A DNA stretch of 64,000 nt. Source: Blastocladiella emersonii ATCC 22665. Its lineage: Eukaryota > Blastocladiomycota > Blastocladiomycetes > Blastocladiales > Blastocladiaceae. Made by a program: the position numbers and the translations under genes. The notes below the pieces were generated by a model. The model saw only the letters and a program-made list of their open reading frames with translations. It was not told the origin of the DNA and did not search any database. This document shows, piece by piece, positions 32,419 through 43,489 of the stretch. Each line of letters starts with the position of its first letter. The first letter of the stretch is position 1. The stretch covers positions 868,001 to 932,000 of the forward strand of contig JANHCV010000007.1 of assembly GCA_025594325.1 (NCBI GenBank), written 5' to 3'.

Positions 32419-35105
32419 TCACATCGACTCCACATGCGCTGCTGCTGATGTTGGCTCACCCACGCCGGCCGCCCACCGCGCGCCAGGCACCAGTGGCGGC
32501 GGCGGGCTGACGGGCGCGTCGGTGGCGACGTCAAACACGCCCGAGTCGTGCTTGGCGTGGCCGCGGCGGGGCACCTCAAGCAGGCGCTTCTGGCCCTGCG
32601 GTTGTGGCGGCTGGGTCGCCGAAACGGCGGGGGGAAGGACAAGGTTGGGCACCGCGGCGGCGCGGTTGGCTGCACGCGCACGCGCCGCCGCGGCCGCGGC
32701 CCATACGCTCGACGGGGTAGCGGGGAGCGCGACGGGGAGCAGGGGCGACGGGAAGTCGCCGAACGCCGAGTCGCGGTCGTCCGAGAGCGCGGGGGACGTG
32801 GACGCGGACGCGGCGGCGGTCGAGGGGGATGCGGCGCGGGCCGAGTCTACGGCGTGGGTCGCGGGCGAGAGCTCGGTGGATACGACGGCCTCGAGCTCAA
32901 CGGACACCTCCTGGTCGTCCTCGCCCGACCCCTTCTCGGCAACAACGTAGGTAAACTCCTTGGCGCCGCGGCGGAGGACGAGGATGCGGAATGCGTTGGC
33001 GCAGTGGGACGTCGCGGGGGCCGCGACGAACCCGAGGAGGCACAGGGGCAGGAGCGCGTAGTCGAGGAGGTTGCGCCACTTGCGGGTGGCCATGGCGGCG
33101 GCGAGGTCGCCCGAGGGACCCGTCAGCATGCCGTTGCGCGCGAGCATGCGGTGCGTGTACTCGTAGAGGAGGGCGAGCGAGACGTAGGGCAGGAGCATGA
33201 GCATGGACAGGGTGGCGATCCCCGACGCGAACGCGGGCGAGGCCGCGAGGGACGGGTTGAGCAGAGCGGTCGCGGGGAGCGCGAGCATCGACAGCCACGA
33301 CGTCGCGGGCACCATGTGCGCCTCGAACACGTGCATGAGGCACAGGAGGCGGTCCGTGAACTTGGGCGTGGACGCCGGGAGCCCGGCCGACGACGGCAGG
33401 TCCATGGCCTCGGGCCAGAACGTGTGGCGGAGCGCGTACAGGGAGTCGGCCGAGCCCGCGAAATGCCGGCGGGCCTGCGTGTACCGGGCGGCGATGGTGC
33501 CCCAGTACCCGTTGGCCTGGACGTTGGCGAGGTTGACGGGGGCGAAGATGGGCGTGGACCGTGCGAGCCCGCGCGTCTTGTAGAAGCACTTGAGGAACAT
33601 GTGCATGTCCTCGCCGATGGCGTCGGCCGTGGTATCCCACCCGCCGACGTGGCGCGCGAGCGGCAGCGTGACCGAGTAGGACGAGCACGGGAAGTGGAGC
33701 CCACGCGCGGACCCGAGGTTCTGCATGAACGCGAGCGACCACGCCGCGTCGGCCGCGCGCACCGCCGCGGGCACCGCCTGCGTGTTGCGGGCAAAGAAGA
33801 TGGGCGGGCAGAACAGGCGGAACTGCGCGTCGACGAGCGGGCGGGCGCCGTGCGCGGGCGTCTGGACCATCTCGCGCTCCACCTCGCTGAAGTAGAGTTC
33901 CGAGATGCCCGCGTCCGCGTCGGCGACCGTCAGGATCACGCGCGCGGGGTCGAGCTGGCGGTGGCGCACGTGGCGGTCGACCTGGGCGGCCGCCCACGCG
34001 ACGTTGGCGCCCTTGCCGCGGCACTCGCCGGGCAGGCCCGCCGGGTGCACGGTCACGAGGACCGAGTGGAACCGGTGCGAGAACTCCTGGCTGAGCGTGG
34101 CGGCCTTGGCCTCGGCGTCGGGACCCTCGGCGGCCTCCATGGCCAGGACCACGAGGTAGTGGTCGCGCGCGGCCGAGTGCAGCGCGAGCTGGCGCAGCGT
34201 GCTGCGCAGCAGGCCGATGGGCTCCTGGTAGTTGGGCAGGATGATGGCGTGCACGTGGTGGAACGGCACGGCGGGTTTCGGGTTCGCGGCTACGCGAGAG
34301 GGTGGTGGGTGGGTGGCAAGGTTAGTGTTTGCGTTTCAAAGCGTGTGCGCGCGCGGCGGTGAGGGAGTGGATCGACCGAATTCGGCCGCCCGACACCGCA
34401 AAATCCGCCCACCACGAAGAAGAACAACGTACCCCACGCCGAGACGGTGCGCTGGAGCTTGGGCAGCACGAGGAGGAACCGGACGAGGTGCGAGTAGTTG
34501 ACGAACATGGTGATGAAGAAGAAGGCGAACAGGATCGCCGTGTACGCGGTGGGCACGACGAGCGGGCCGACGGCGAGCAGGCACAGCGACGCGAGCGACG
34601 ACAGCGGCACAAACATCTTCTTGAGCTCCTCGACGTCGGCGGGCGAGGGCGCCGCGACCAGCGACCGCACGCGCGCGTGCACGGCGCCCGGGTAGTGGCC
34701 GAGCCCGCGCGCCAGCTTGCGGAACCGCAGCCGGATCAGCCCGTTGGCGCGCATGTACAGCGAGCGCGCTGCCGCAGCGGGTTTGCTGGCTGGGCCGCGG
34801 CTCGGATTGCTCGAGGCGGCAGTGGAGGCGCGCAGCGGCCGCACGCTCGACGACGGCGGCGACGACGTGGACAGCGGTGGCGACGGGTACACGGTCTCGA
34901 CGCGGTGGTGGTGGTGGTGGCGGTGGTGGCCGTCGAGCTCGACGTCGTCGAGGCCAAAGTCAATGGCGACGGACGAGTCGTGGCGGCGGTCTGCGGGGGC
35001 CTTGGGCGGCGGCGGTGGCGGAGCGGAGCCGAGGCCCGCGGTGGTGAGCGGGAGGGCGGCCATGGCGGGGACGGAGGAGGTCGGCGACGACGTGAGCGGG
35101 GACAT
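32419..35105 (-). CDS. Membrane family 2 glycosyltransferase, 847 aa
   Basis: Processive-type GT2 enzyme, related to chitin/hyaluronan/cellulose synthase catalytic domains; donor sugar unknown. Two exons: 34433-35105 and 32419-34289, joined by a 143-base intron. The N-terminus is disordered with a His-rich stretch (HHRHHHHHR). Membrane segments lie near residues 168-205 (SLCLLAVGPLVVP, ILFAFFFITMFV). The catalytic domain starts near residue 230 (IILPNYQE). Acidic motifs are visible: VADADAG near 344, GEDMHM near 449, and a RYTQARRHF element near 494 in the position of QxxRW. Three or four further membrane segments follow, then an acidic C-terminal tail of about 150 residues. The start is the ATG at 35105; an upstream extension would need a TTG. 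Confidence 0.8.
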
Positions 35106-36850
35106 GTGCTTTGTGGAGTAGGAGGGTGGAGCGAGCAAGGTTCGCGAGGGAGGCAGACAGGAGGGTCAAGTAGAGTGTGCGGTCCGAGCGAGCAGCGAGC
35201 CAGTACAGAGTGCGGGCAGGGACAGGGAGCGCGGCGCCGAGTTGAAGAAGAGCGAGTCGGAAAGTCGAGGCGTGTGCGAGCGAGCGAACAGGCTGCTGAG
35301 GCGATCGCGAGCAGGTGCGTGCGTTAGCGAGCGAACACGAGAGTCTTGGCGCGAGTGCGCGGCCGTGGTGGGAAACAGGTGCGACCGCAGCGCGCAGAGA
35401 GATGGGAGTGGGTGGAAGCGAAAGAAGGGAGAAGGGGAAGCCGAGCGAGGAGGGCCAGCCACGGCAGCGGGTCGAAGCAGGCAGCGGTGCAGGGCGGGCG
35501 GCGAGGCGGCGAGTGATGAAAGAGGGGCAATCCAGGCACCGCCGCCAGCCGCCAAGACGAGGCGAAAAAGTCTGTGCAAGCCCGCGCTTCCACGTCGGGG
35601 CCTCTTCTCTCCTCGCACCCTCGCGCGACGCGGACGCGAATTCAGGCTGGTTGGAGTGGGATGGGAACGGCGGCGCGGAACGGGGCAAGTGGGAGAGGCG
35701 CGAGACAGGCCACCACGGCACACGCGTCACCGCGATGGCTGGCGGCGCGCCGCGAAAACGTGCCCGGAGAGGCAAGAGTGGGGAGGAACGTTTGGGCGCA
35801 GCAGCGACAGCGACGGCGGGTCGAGGAGAAATGAATGGAGGCGGGCAGCGGAGACGCAGGCGAGCGACAGCGACGGGGGCGCCACTTTCGGGGGGTCGCG
35901 GGTCGCGAGCCGAGGCCGCACGGGCCCCGCACACGGCGGTCATCACGCCCTCCCTCGATGGACCGTTTGACCGCGGGGCCGGCGAGCGACGACAGCGACG
36001 AGGAGGGCATACGGCGACGGTGGCGAGGAGAGGAGAAGGAGGGCAAGCGAGAGGGATCACGGTGAAACCGGGTGAGACGGGCAGGCAGCGTACCGAGGGG
36101 CGAGGTCAAGGTGAGGTCACCAGCAGCGTCCGCGAGACCGTGAAGCGGGAGCGACAACGACGACAGCGACGATGGCCGAGAGACACGGCGATGGTGCAAG
36201 CGAGAGGAGCACGCCACAGCCGCGCGGGTAGAAGGGCTAAATATTGCCTGCGAGTGGGCCAGGGACACCAGCCGCACCGGTCGTGGGTGGTGGGTGGTCG
36301 GCGGCGCGGAGCAGGGGTCGGCGGCGAGGGCGATAGCGCGGGCCGCGTGGCGTCGTCGGCGTTGGCGTCGACGCAGGAATGTGGAGCGGTGGAGTCGGCG
36401 AGTGCGGGTGCGGGCAGGATGCGGGGAGCTGCAGGCGGCTCCGCTTCTACGGCTTCTAGTCGGCTTCGAGGAGAGGCCCGTCTACGGAGTGTATGGGAGG
36501 GGTGCAGCGACCACGGCGGTGGGGGGAGGGGAGGAGGGCGGCCGCTCGCTGCTGCTGCCGCTGGTCGAGTGCGTCTATGGTGAAGGTTTGACGGGCGGAC
36601 GGCCGAGGGGAGGGGAAGCCTCGGCCGGGCGAGCGGGTGGCGGCGGCGGCGGAGGCGGCGCACCACACGCCGCACCGCCCCGCCGACCACTTGCCTTTGC
36701 GCTGGGCGCCGCCCTCCACGTGACGCGCTTTTAATGTCTCCCATTTGGCGCTTGCTCTGCTCGCGACCCTAGGCTCGGCCAGCTTCAAAACCGTGACGGC
36801 TCTGTATTCACTCGTCCACCGGTTCACACACATACACACACTATCCACCA
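35106..36850. other. Long intergenic region, no supported gene
   Basis: 1745 GC-rich bases upstream of the glycosyltransferase. Several open frames exceed 350 codons on both strands, but all translate to Arg/Ala/Gly/Pro-rich low complexity and overlap one another, as expected by chance at this GC content. Purine-rich GAGCGAGC-type tracts recur near 35130-35350. I see no RNA gene or mobile element. Confidence 0.5.
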
Positions 36851-38494
36851 CTACTCGGCCGTCTGGGCCGTCGACTCGCTCTCACGCCCGACGTCGGACC
36901 GCCGGCGCACACGGCGGCGCCGGTCGAGTGTGGCCGCGGCCTCGGCGCGCCGCGGGAACACGACGTGCGCGCGCTCGATGGTAAACGCGTCGTACGCGAA
37001 CCCGTCGTCGAGCGTGATCTTGATGGCCGGCGGGGCACCGTCCTCCTCGTCCTCGTCGCTCTCGTCGTACTCGACGTCCGACGCGGGGAGCGCGGGCAGG
37101 TCAGTGAACGACGCCGACAGCTCCGCGTCCGCCGCCGCCGCGGCCTCGGTCGCGCGCGCCAGGGTCCCGTCCACGGGCTCGTGCCACGACGACGGGTCGG
37201 GGACCGGCGGGAGCGACGCGGGCTCGGCCATGGCCGCAGCCGCGTGTGGTGGCGCGACGTACGGCGCGGGCTCGGTGAACTCGGCCGTGGCCTCGACGGC
37301 GGGACGAGCGAGCGAGTCCGAACCCGCTGCTTGCGCCGCTTCCGTCTCCTCGGCGATGGCGACGGGCGGTGGTGGCGCAGCTGCAGCCTCAGCGGCCACG
37401 TCCGACCGCCGGCGCACGCGGCGACGCCGGTCGAGCGTCGGTTCCGCGGCCGCCGCTTCGGCGCGGCGCGGGAACAGGACGTGTGCGCGCTCGATGGTGA
37501 AGGCGTCGTACGCGAACCCGTCCTCGAGCGTGATCATGATCTCGGGCGGCGGCGTGATGAGCTCCGGCCGCGACAAGGAGTCGGCCGTTAGGGATCGTGT
37601 CACGGCGGCCACCTCGGCGTCCTCGGCGTCCGACTCGGGCTCCGCAGCGGCGTTTGAGGAAGATGAGGATGAGGGCGATGATGGTGCGGGCGCTTCCACA
37701 ACGGTCACTGGTGGTGGTGGCGGGAGCGGCTCCGCCGACGCAGCGACCGCCTCCTCGGCCTCGCCAGCGGACCGCGAGAGCGACAGCAGCCGACCGGGCA
37801 CCGGTGGCGGCGACGCGACCTCGTTCGCAATCGACGCGGCCGACGATGACGATGCCGCGCTGGGCAAACACCCGCCAAACGAGTCGTGCCCCGCCGGTGC
37901 GCCGCCGCGGGACGGCGACGGGGTGCGGAACGCGCGGAAGATGGTGAGGAACTTGCGCCACCGCTTCTTGAGCACCTTGATCGGGCCGGGCCTCTTCTGG
38001 TGCCGGTGGTGCGACGACGACGACGAGATGGACGACGACCGGCGATGTCGCCCGGCGGCGTTGGCGGCGGCGTACTGCTCGCGCTCGCGCATCGAGGTCG
38101 GCGTGCTCGCGCTGCGTGGCCGGTACCCGCGCGGGATCGAGTCGAGCTGCGTCGTCAGCGGGCCGGCGGCAAACGGCGGCGTTGGGGCGATTGCAGGCCA
38201 CGCTTCCGCGGCGGCCGATGGTGATGATGATGGCGCGGAAACTTTGCTGCCCGGCGAGGGAGCGGCGAAGGCGGCGGCGGCGGCGCCACCGCGAACGGCC
38301 TCGCCGCTCGACGCACTGGCCGACCGCGAGTGGCGCCGCGACGGCGACAGGTTGGGCGAGCTCTTGGTTTGGAAAGTCGCCAGGCTCGCGCCCGACGTGC
38401 GCCGCGCCCGCTCGCGCTCGCCGGCGGCGGTGCCGGCCGCCGACGGCTGTATTGGGCCCGCGGCAACCGTGTTCACCGGGTTTGTTGATGACAT
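36851..38494 (-). CDS. Disordered protein with internal duplication, 547 aa
   Basis: Unrecognised single-exon protein. Mostly Ser/Pro/Ala-rich and probably disordered. A basic helix-like patch (IKVLKKRWRKFLTIFRAF) lies near residue 185. Two long repeats, about residues 311-368 and 486-540, share ITL(E/D)DGFAYDAFTIERAH, then V(L/V)FPRRAEAAA and LDRRRRVRRRSDV. Each repeat begins with a predicted beta strand and ends in an arginine cluster that could be a nuclear or phosphoinositide-binding signal. Between them are acidic, valine-poor linkers. No catalytic motif is visible. The start at 38494 (MSSTNPV) has a clean context and the frame is open throughout, which supports it over the shadow frames. 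Confidence 0.7.
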   Translation of the reverse strand: MSSTNPVNTVAAGPIQPSAAGTAAGERERARRTSGASLATFQTKSSPNLSPSRRHSRSASASSGEAVRGGAAAAAFAAPSPGSKVSAPSSSPSAAAEAWPAIAPTPPFAAGPLTTQLDSIPRGYRPRSASTPTSMREREQYAAANAAGRHRRSSSISSSSSHHRHQKRPGPIKVLKKRWRKFLTIFRAFRTPSPSRGGAPAGHDSFGGCLPSAASSSSAASIANEVASPPPVPGRLLSLSRSAGEAEEAVAASAEPLPPPPPVTVVEAPAPSSPSSSSSSNAAAEPESDAEDAEVAAVTRSLTADSLSRPELITPPPEIMITLEDGFAYDAFTIERAHVLFPRRAEAAAAEPTLDRRRRVRRRSDVAAEAAAAPPPPVAIAEETEAAQAAGSDSLARPAVEATAEFTEPAPYVAPPHAAAAMAEPASLPPVPDPSSWHEPVDGTLARATEAAAAADAELSASFTDLPALPASDVEYDESDEDEEDGAPPAIKITLDDGFAYDAFTIERAHVVFPRRAEAAATLDRRRRVRRRSDVGRESESTAQTAE

Positions 38495-38738
38495 GGTGGT
38501 TGCAGCGGTGATGCAGCAAGTCGCGCGCTGGCGGAGGTCGTGGCGAAGGAGGGGGAGAGAGGAGAGGGACGAGCGTGCCCGCGTGTGCAGCGCAGCGGCC
38601 AGCGTGGGGCCGGAAGAACGCAGGGCTTGGTCGGCGCCGCGCCACTAGCAGCAGCCACTCCTCCCTCCCTGATGAACAGATTCGGTGCACATGGATGGTC
38701 TTTATTGTGGCATTACGCCTACAGCTAGGGGATGAGAA

Positions 38739-40074
38739 TCACGCCGCCGCCGCGCGCGCCTTGGCCGCGCCCTCGGCCACCTTCTGCGCCGCAACCAGCG
38801 CGCGCGTCCAGTCGACCTTGAGGTCCTCGACGTCCTCGATCCCGACCGAGATGCGCACCAGGCCGTCGGGCATGCTCGGGTCGCACTGCTGCCGCCACTC
38901 GACCAGCGTCTCGACGCCGCCGAGCGACGTCGCGGGCTTGGCCACGTTGAGGAGGTGGGCCACGGCGCGCGCCGCGTCGCGGTTCGCGAGCTCGACCGCG
39001 AGCACGGGCGAGTGCCCGCCAGGCATCTGCACCTTGACCCACTCGGGCTGCGGGCCGAGCGACGCGTGGCGGACCTTGGTCAGCGTCCCATGCAGCGCGT
39101 TGGGGACCGACGCGTCGCACGCGACAATCTTCTCGAACCACGCCGCGAGCACCGCCGCCGTCTTGGTCTGCTCGCGCACGCGCAGCGCGAGCGTGCGCAG
39201 GCTGCGCAGGAGGAGCCACGCCTCGAGCGAGCCCATGGTCCACCCGATATCCGTGCGCTCCACGCGCAGCGCCGCCGCCGTCGCCGCGTCGTGCGTCACC
39301 AGCACGCCACCGAGCAAGTCGCTGTGCCCGCCGAGATACTTTGTGGCCGAATGGATCACGCAGTCGATGCCCGTGGCCAGCGCATACTGCAGCGGCGGCG
39401 GCGCCAGCGTCCCGTCGACCACGACGTGCGCGCCGACGGCCCGCGCGCGAGCGGCGATCGGCGCCAGGTTCGTCACGTCGCCGAACGGGTTGAGCGGCGA
39501 CTCGACCATGACCAGGTCGCCCGCGCCGAGATCCGCCGGGAGCGCGTCCTGCGGCGTCAGCGCGAGGTGCGTCACGCCCGCCCGGTTGCGCAGGTACTTT
39601 TCCAGGCCCGCCAGCGAGCCAAAGTACCCGAGCATCGTTACGATGCGCTTCGGCGCGTAGTGCTGCATCGCTACACGCGCGATCGTTGCGGTTAGTCGCA
39701 CATCCTTCTCACACCGTCTCAACGCGAAAGACCGTACCAGCCGAGATAGCCGCGAGCCCCGTCGAGAAGACGACCGCGTGCGCATGCCCCGGCGAGCCCG
39801 GGTACGCGCCCTCGAGGGCGCCCATGACGGCCTCAACGCGGCTCGTCGTCGGCGACTCGTCGCGCGAGTAGACGTACTCGAACGACTTGACCTCGCCGTG
39901 CGCCGGCGCCGCCATGGCGGCCTTCTCCGCGGCAATGAACGGCGCCAGGTCCGCGGGCACCGGCTGGATGTACGTTGAGCTCACGGCGATCGGCAGCGCG
40001 ACCGGGTGCGTCTCGGGGTGCGACGAGATGCCCGCGTCAGCGTGGACGAGAAGCGAGTTGAGCGAGTTTGTCAT
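38739..40074 (-). CDS. Cys/Met-metabolism PLP enzyme (cystathionine gamma-synthase type), 422 aa
   Basis: Fold-type I PLP enzyme of the transsulfuration family. Two exons: 39738-40074 and 38739-39670, with a 67-base intron. Motifs in order: YSRDESPTTSRVE, VFSTGLAAISAG (cofactor phosphate loop), VESPLNPFGD, VVVDGTLAPP (aspartate to the pyridine nitrogen), and HSATKYLGGHSD with the Schiff-base lysine near residue 222. The region usually reading YGGT is GYFGSLAGLE, and the ESPTNP motif is ESPLNP, so it belongs to the divergent fungal branch. It could be a synthase or a lyase. A TATA box lies about 60 bases upstream. Confidence 0.88.
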
Positions 40075-40131
40075 TGCTGGAGTGTGGGGTCTTGAGTTGG
40101 AGAGAATGGATGAGGGTCGAGGCGGGGCACG

Positions 40132-40137
40132 CTTATA
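40132..40137 (-). promoter_or_regulatory. TATA box of the Cys/Met-metabolism gene
   Basis: ATATAAGC on the minus strand about 60 bases before the ATG at 40074. Confidence 0.55.
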
Positions 40138-40789
40138 TGGGGCCCGAACAAGCGTGGGAACTTGCGTGTGACCCTCTCACAGTGAGCGACGGCGCGGCCC
40201 GACCACAATCTCCCGATTTGCAAGCGTCCGCGCCTCTCGGAGCGCCATGGCGCGGGTGTCGGAAGCGTGCAGCACATAGGGCTAGTTGAAGCGTACAGGT
40301 GCAGGGTGCGAGAGGAAGGTTGAGCACGATGCACGGAAGGCCGCTAAATATACCTACGCGTCGCACACATGTCACGCCGATGACTCGAGCGATGACTCAA
40401 AGGTCACGCCGCCGCGATCAGAGTTGCGATCAGCAGCCTTTCACCTGACCTCGTGGGCGACGTTCAGCCATGGCTTTCGCCTCGCCTCCTTGCACTCTAC
40501 GTAATCGTGGAACTTGATGAATGCAAACCGATAAGGGGAGCGTGTGGGAGCACTGGCAGTTCAAGTACACGTGACCGCGTTGCGCCACAGTCACCGGACG
40601 CGTGCGACCCCGCCCGCGTCACGCGCGTCACGCGCACCGCGCCGATCTCCTTTGTCATCGCCGCGGACCGCTTCACCTCACCGAGCGACGCGTCGGCCCG
40701 CTCACATCGGACGACGCGCCTCCGCATCCCCTCTCTCTCTTGTTCCTTTGACCAGTTGCTAGTATTAGCCACCACATACAGCATGTTGT

Positions 40790-40862
40790 CCTCTCGTGAA
40801 CCTCCTCACCGTCTCCTCTTGTGAACCTCTTCACCGTCCCCTCTTGTGAACCTCTTCACCGC
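40790..40862. repeat. 25-bp tandem repeat, about 3 copies
   Basis: Unit CCTCTTGTGAACCTCTTCAC plus five bases; GTGAAC recurs at 40796, 40821 and 40846, exactly 25 bases apart, with one or two differences in the first copy. Confidence 0.85.
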
Positions 40863-43489
40863 CTTGATCTTCATCTCCACCAAGATCGCACGTCCATCGT
40901 GCCGAGCTTCCTCCCAGTCGAGTACGCTTCAACTCTGGCGGTAGCCCTGCAGACGGTAATCAGGCGATGGACTTTCAGGGTGCCGTAAGCTGAGAGCTAG
41001 GCGAGGATGTTGTGCCTGCGGCGACTTTCACGTAGCTCTCACGAAGTCAAACGTTGAGTCACGAGCCTCGTGAACGGCAAAGTTCGTTCTCAACGAGGTC
41101 CCAGCGTTTACTATCAGTCATTCTGTGAGGATGGGCTGAAGGAACGCGTGGCCGCGTGTCGCGCAAGTCCTGGTGGCGCAGCGCGTCGCTGAGCCACTCA
41201 CATGTCATCCATTAATGACGCTCGTGGTGCATCGAATGGACTGGGTTGCGCTCAAGGCTCGGTTCAACAAGCTTATATGTAGACAGGGAACAACACGAAA
41301 CTTACAAATAGCCGAAACGCGAGTGTTACGCCATCGAAATGCATGGGTCACGGAGCTTTTCCGGATACGCTCCGTCGCTCCACTGCAGCCAGGGGCGGCA
41401 GGTGCTTCAATGGGAAACTTGTGCAGGGTTCGCAGGAGTGGAGCAGAATTTCTCTGCGCACGGAGCCCACGTTCCTTTTTCCAGGCCGGTGCACAGAAGA
41501 GCCAACGTCCGGCGCGAGGTGATGAAAGACCCCACAGAATAAGCGGTGATGAGGCACATGCGACCATCTCCCGAGGTGCGGAGACCGAATCTGAAGCTTG
41601 CAAAGCGAGAAGTGGCAGGAGGAGCTCGAGATGATTGACGATATCGGTCATGTTGGCTTGGAAACCAAGGAACAGAGTGCCCGTTAGCGCGTACGTGATT
41701 CTGTGCATGAAGGCCTTCATGAGTTGATGGTCCTCCGCGGAAAGAAGCCGCAGCTTGTCGGAGACGAGCGCATTGGAACCTTGGAACTGCATTGCTACGG
41801 CTTCCAACGGAACCGGTCTCATGACGACGGCTACATGAATGCGAGAGGTGAGCAGCGGCAACGATGCCTGAAGTGATGCGTGAGATGTCAAGGACGTGGA
41901 AGGTGGGGGAGACCCGAGCGTTGTCCTGCACTTGCGCTCATCTCGGATGAGTGCGAATCGTGTCTAGTGTGTGAGAAAGGTTGTGCTGCTCTTGAATCAA
42001 CAGAGGAGTGGAGCCGCCGGTGCTTGGGTCTTCGACATGAGCAAGATGGCACCGCTTGGCTGCCTGCACTCACGCAAAGTACGGGTCAGCCGATTGCGGC
42101 CGGACTCCAGTGGCTCATTTTCCTTGTGTCGTGACATGAATGCACAAAAGCAATTCAGTCAAATGTCGCGGATGGTGGGATTCTACTAACACACGGCCCC
42201 GCGTGAGCGCTGAGCCCTGGAAGCAACAAACGTACATGATTGTACAACTTGACCTGTGCCGCAAAACTGGCTTCTGGCATCGCCTTGAACTTCTCAGGAG
42301 ACCTGCGCTACGGGAAAACTGAGCGAAGATGCCGGGAACACCAATGGCGAAGAGTCCTGCCTGCAGAAGTTACGACGCAGCAGAAACGTTTGCTGACGAT
42401 GGTTCAGGTTAATCCGATCAACCATTCGATCGAGCTTGCGCTCGTGGGTGCGCCGAACCCGCGCGTGCGGCGGCCCGGCTCCGAGCCGGGGTGTTGCTCC
42501 AAGGACGAGCAGGGGACGCGTTGCGCCACTCACGTGATGCTGAAACGGGATCAGTGGCGAGGCAAGTCGAAGACTGTATCACATTGATTGACCTGTATTA
42601 ATTGACCTGGCACAAAAAATATTGCGTGTGCTTGGCTTAACTTGGTAAGCTGAAAATAAGAATCAATGCCGATGCATTAAACAGCAAAATCTTGAGGTCT
42701 ACCTCAGCATCCATTTACGGACGTCTACTGCTGAGAAAAGGGTGAGCAAGGTCTCACTCCCCTGTTCAAGAAAGAAGAGCAAAAAGTGGATGGATGACAC
42801 CGCCGACTGGGTACCCCCTGGAAGCGTACAGGTGGCCAACGAGCGGGTTGATGATGGGTTCGAACCCTGGTGCGCGCTCTCCACTTTCCCTGCCCCGAAG
42901 CCCAGACCGACGGCGACACTTGCCCAGCAGCATGTGCAATTAAAACTTAACAAGTGCCCCATTGATTCTGATCCCCCGACTCTGAAGAAGGGAAGCGAGA
43001 GTGGATTAAACCGCATGCGCCATGTCACAGCGATTACTCCAACTGACTCCCCGACTCCCCGACTCCCGGCATTGGCCTCAACTCGGTGTAATATAAACTA
43101 CTCTAGTGTGATTGTGACCTACTTCGACGCCTTCGCGGGCGTGGCAAGCTGGAGCGGCAGTGGAGCAGTCAGTCACTCATGTCTCCCACTGCTGCGCCAC
43201 CTGCCCGCGCCACCTGCTATGCCATCACGCTCCGACCCCACCTCCAGCTCCATCGCGAACCCCACCGACCGCTGCCATACGACAACGGACGCAGCACAAC
43301 GGTCGTTGTTGAAAGTCTCGAGGCTTTGTTTGCGCCAGCTCGGATGCAATATTCCGCTCCTGATTGATTCCAGTCCTTCAAGCGCTCAACGAAGTTGCAA
43401 GACAGCGCAATCGCGCCATAACAACCATAGCACAATACCAGCGGCCAGCTGATCACGCTCGACCTGATCCGCGCAAGGGCGAGAAGACG

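Larger units (their letters stand above)
40075..43480. other. Gene-poor, lower-GC region
   Basis: About 3.4 kb without a gene I can support; GC is visibly lower than in the flanks from about 40.9 to 43.2 kb. It contains a 25-bp tandem repeat (40790-40862) and two exact copies of the family T promoter element on the plus strand (40576-40588, 42518-42530), plus a one-mismatch copy in the other orientation (41173-41185). A 228-codon minus-strand frame at 41205-41891 lacks a convincing start and matches nothing I know. Probably decayed array or transposon sequence. Confidence 0.5.

Noticed and set aside
34433-34475. Reading through the glycosyltransferase intron as an extra membrane segment
   Set aside because: The open extension (LFFFVVGGFCGV) soon loses family similarity, while splicing at GTACGT joins exon 2 in phase.
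35105-35138. Upstream extension of the glycosyltransferase to 35138
   Set aside because: It requires a TTG start; the ATG at 35105 is the first standard start.
35315-36583. 422-codon plus-strand and overlapping 366-codon minus-strand frames
   Set aside because: Low-complexity Arg/Gly/Ala translation, overlapping opposite frames, no splice or promoter support.
41205-41891. 228-codon minus-strand frame in the low-GC region
   Set aside because: The frame opens at a non-ATG codon, shows no recognisable motif, and adjacent exons could not be joined.
42830-42890. tRNA-like sequence with GGTTCGAACCC
   Set aside because: A T-arm-like block and a weak A-box-like TGGCCAACGAGCGG are present, but only about 14 bases apart, and no cloverleaf can be drawn.
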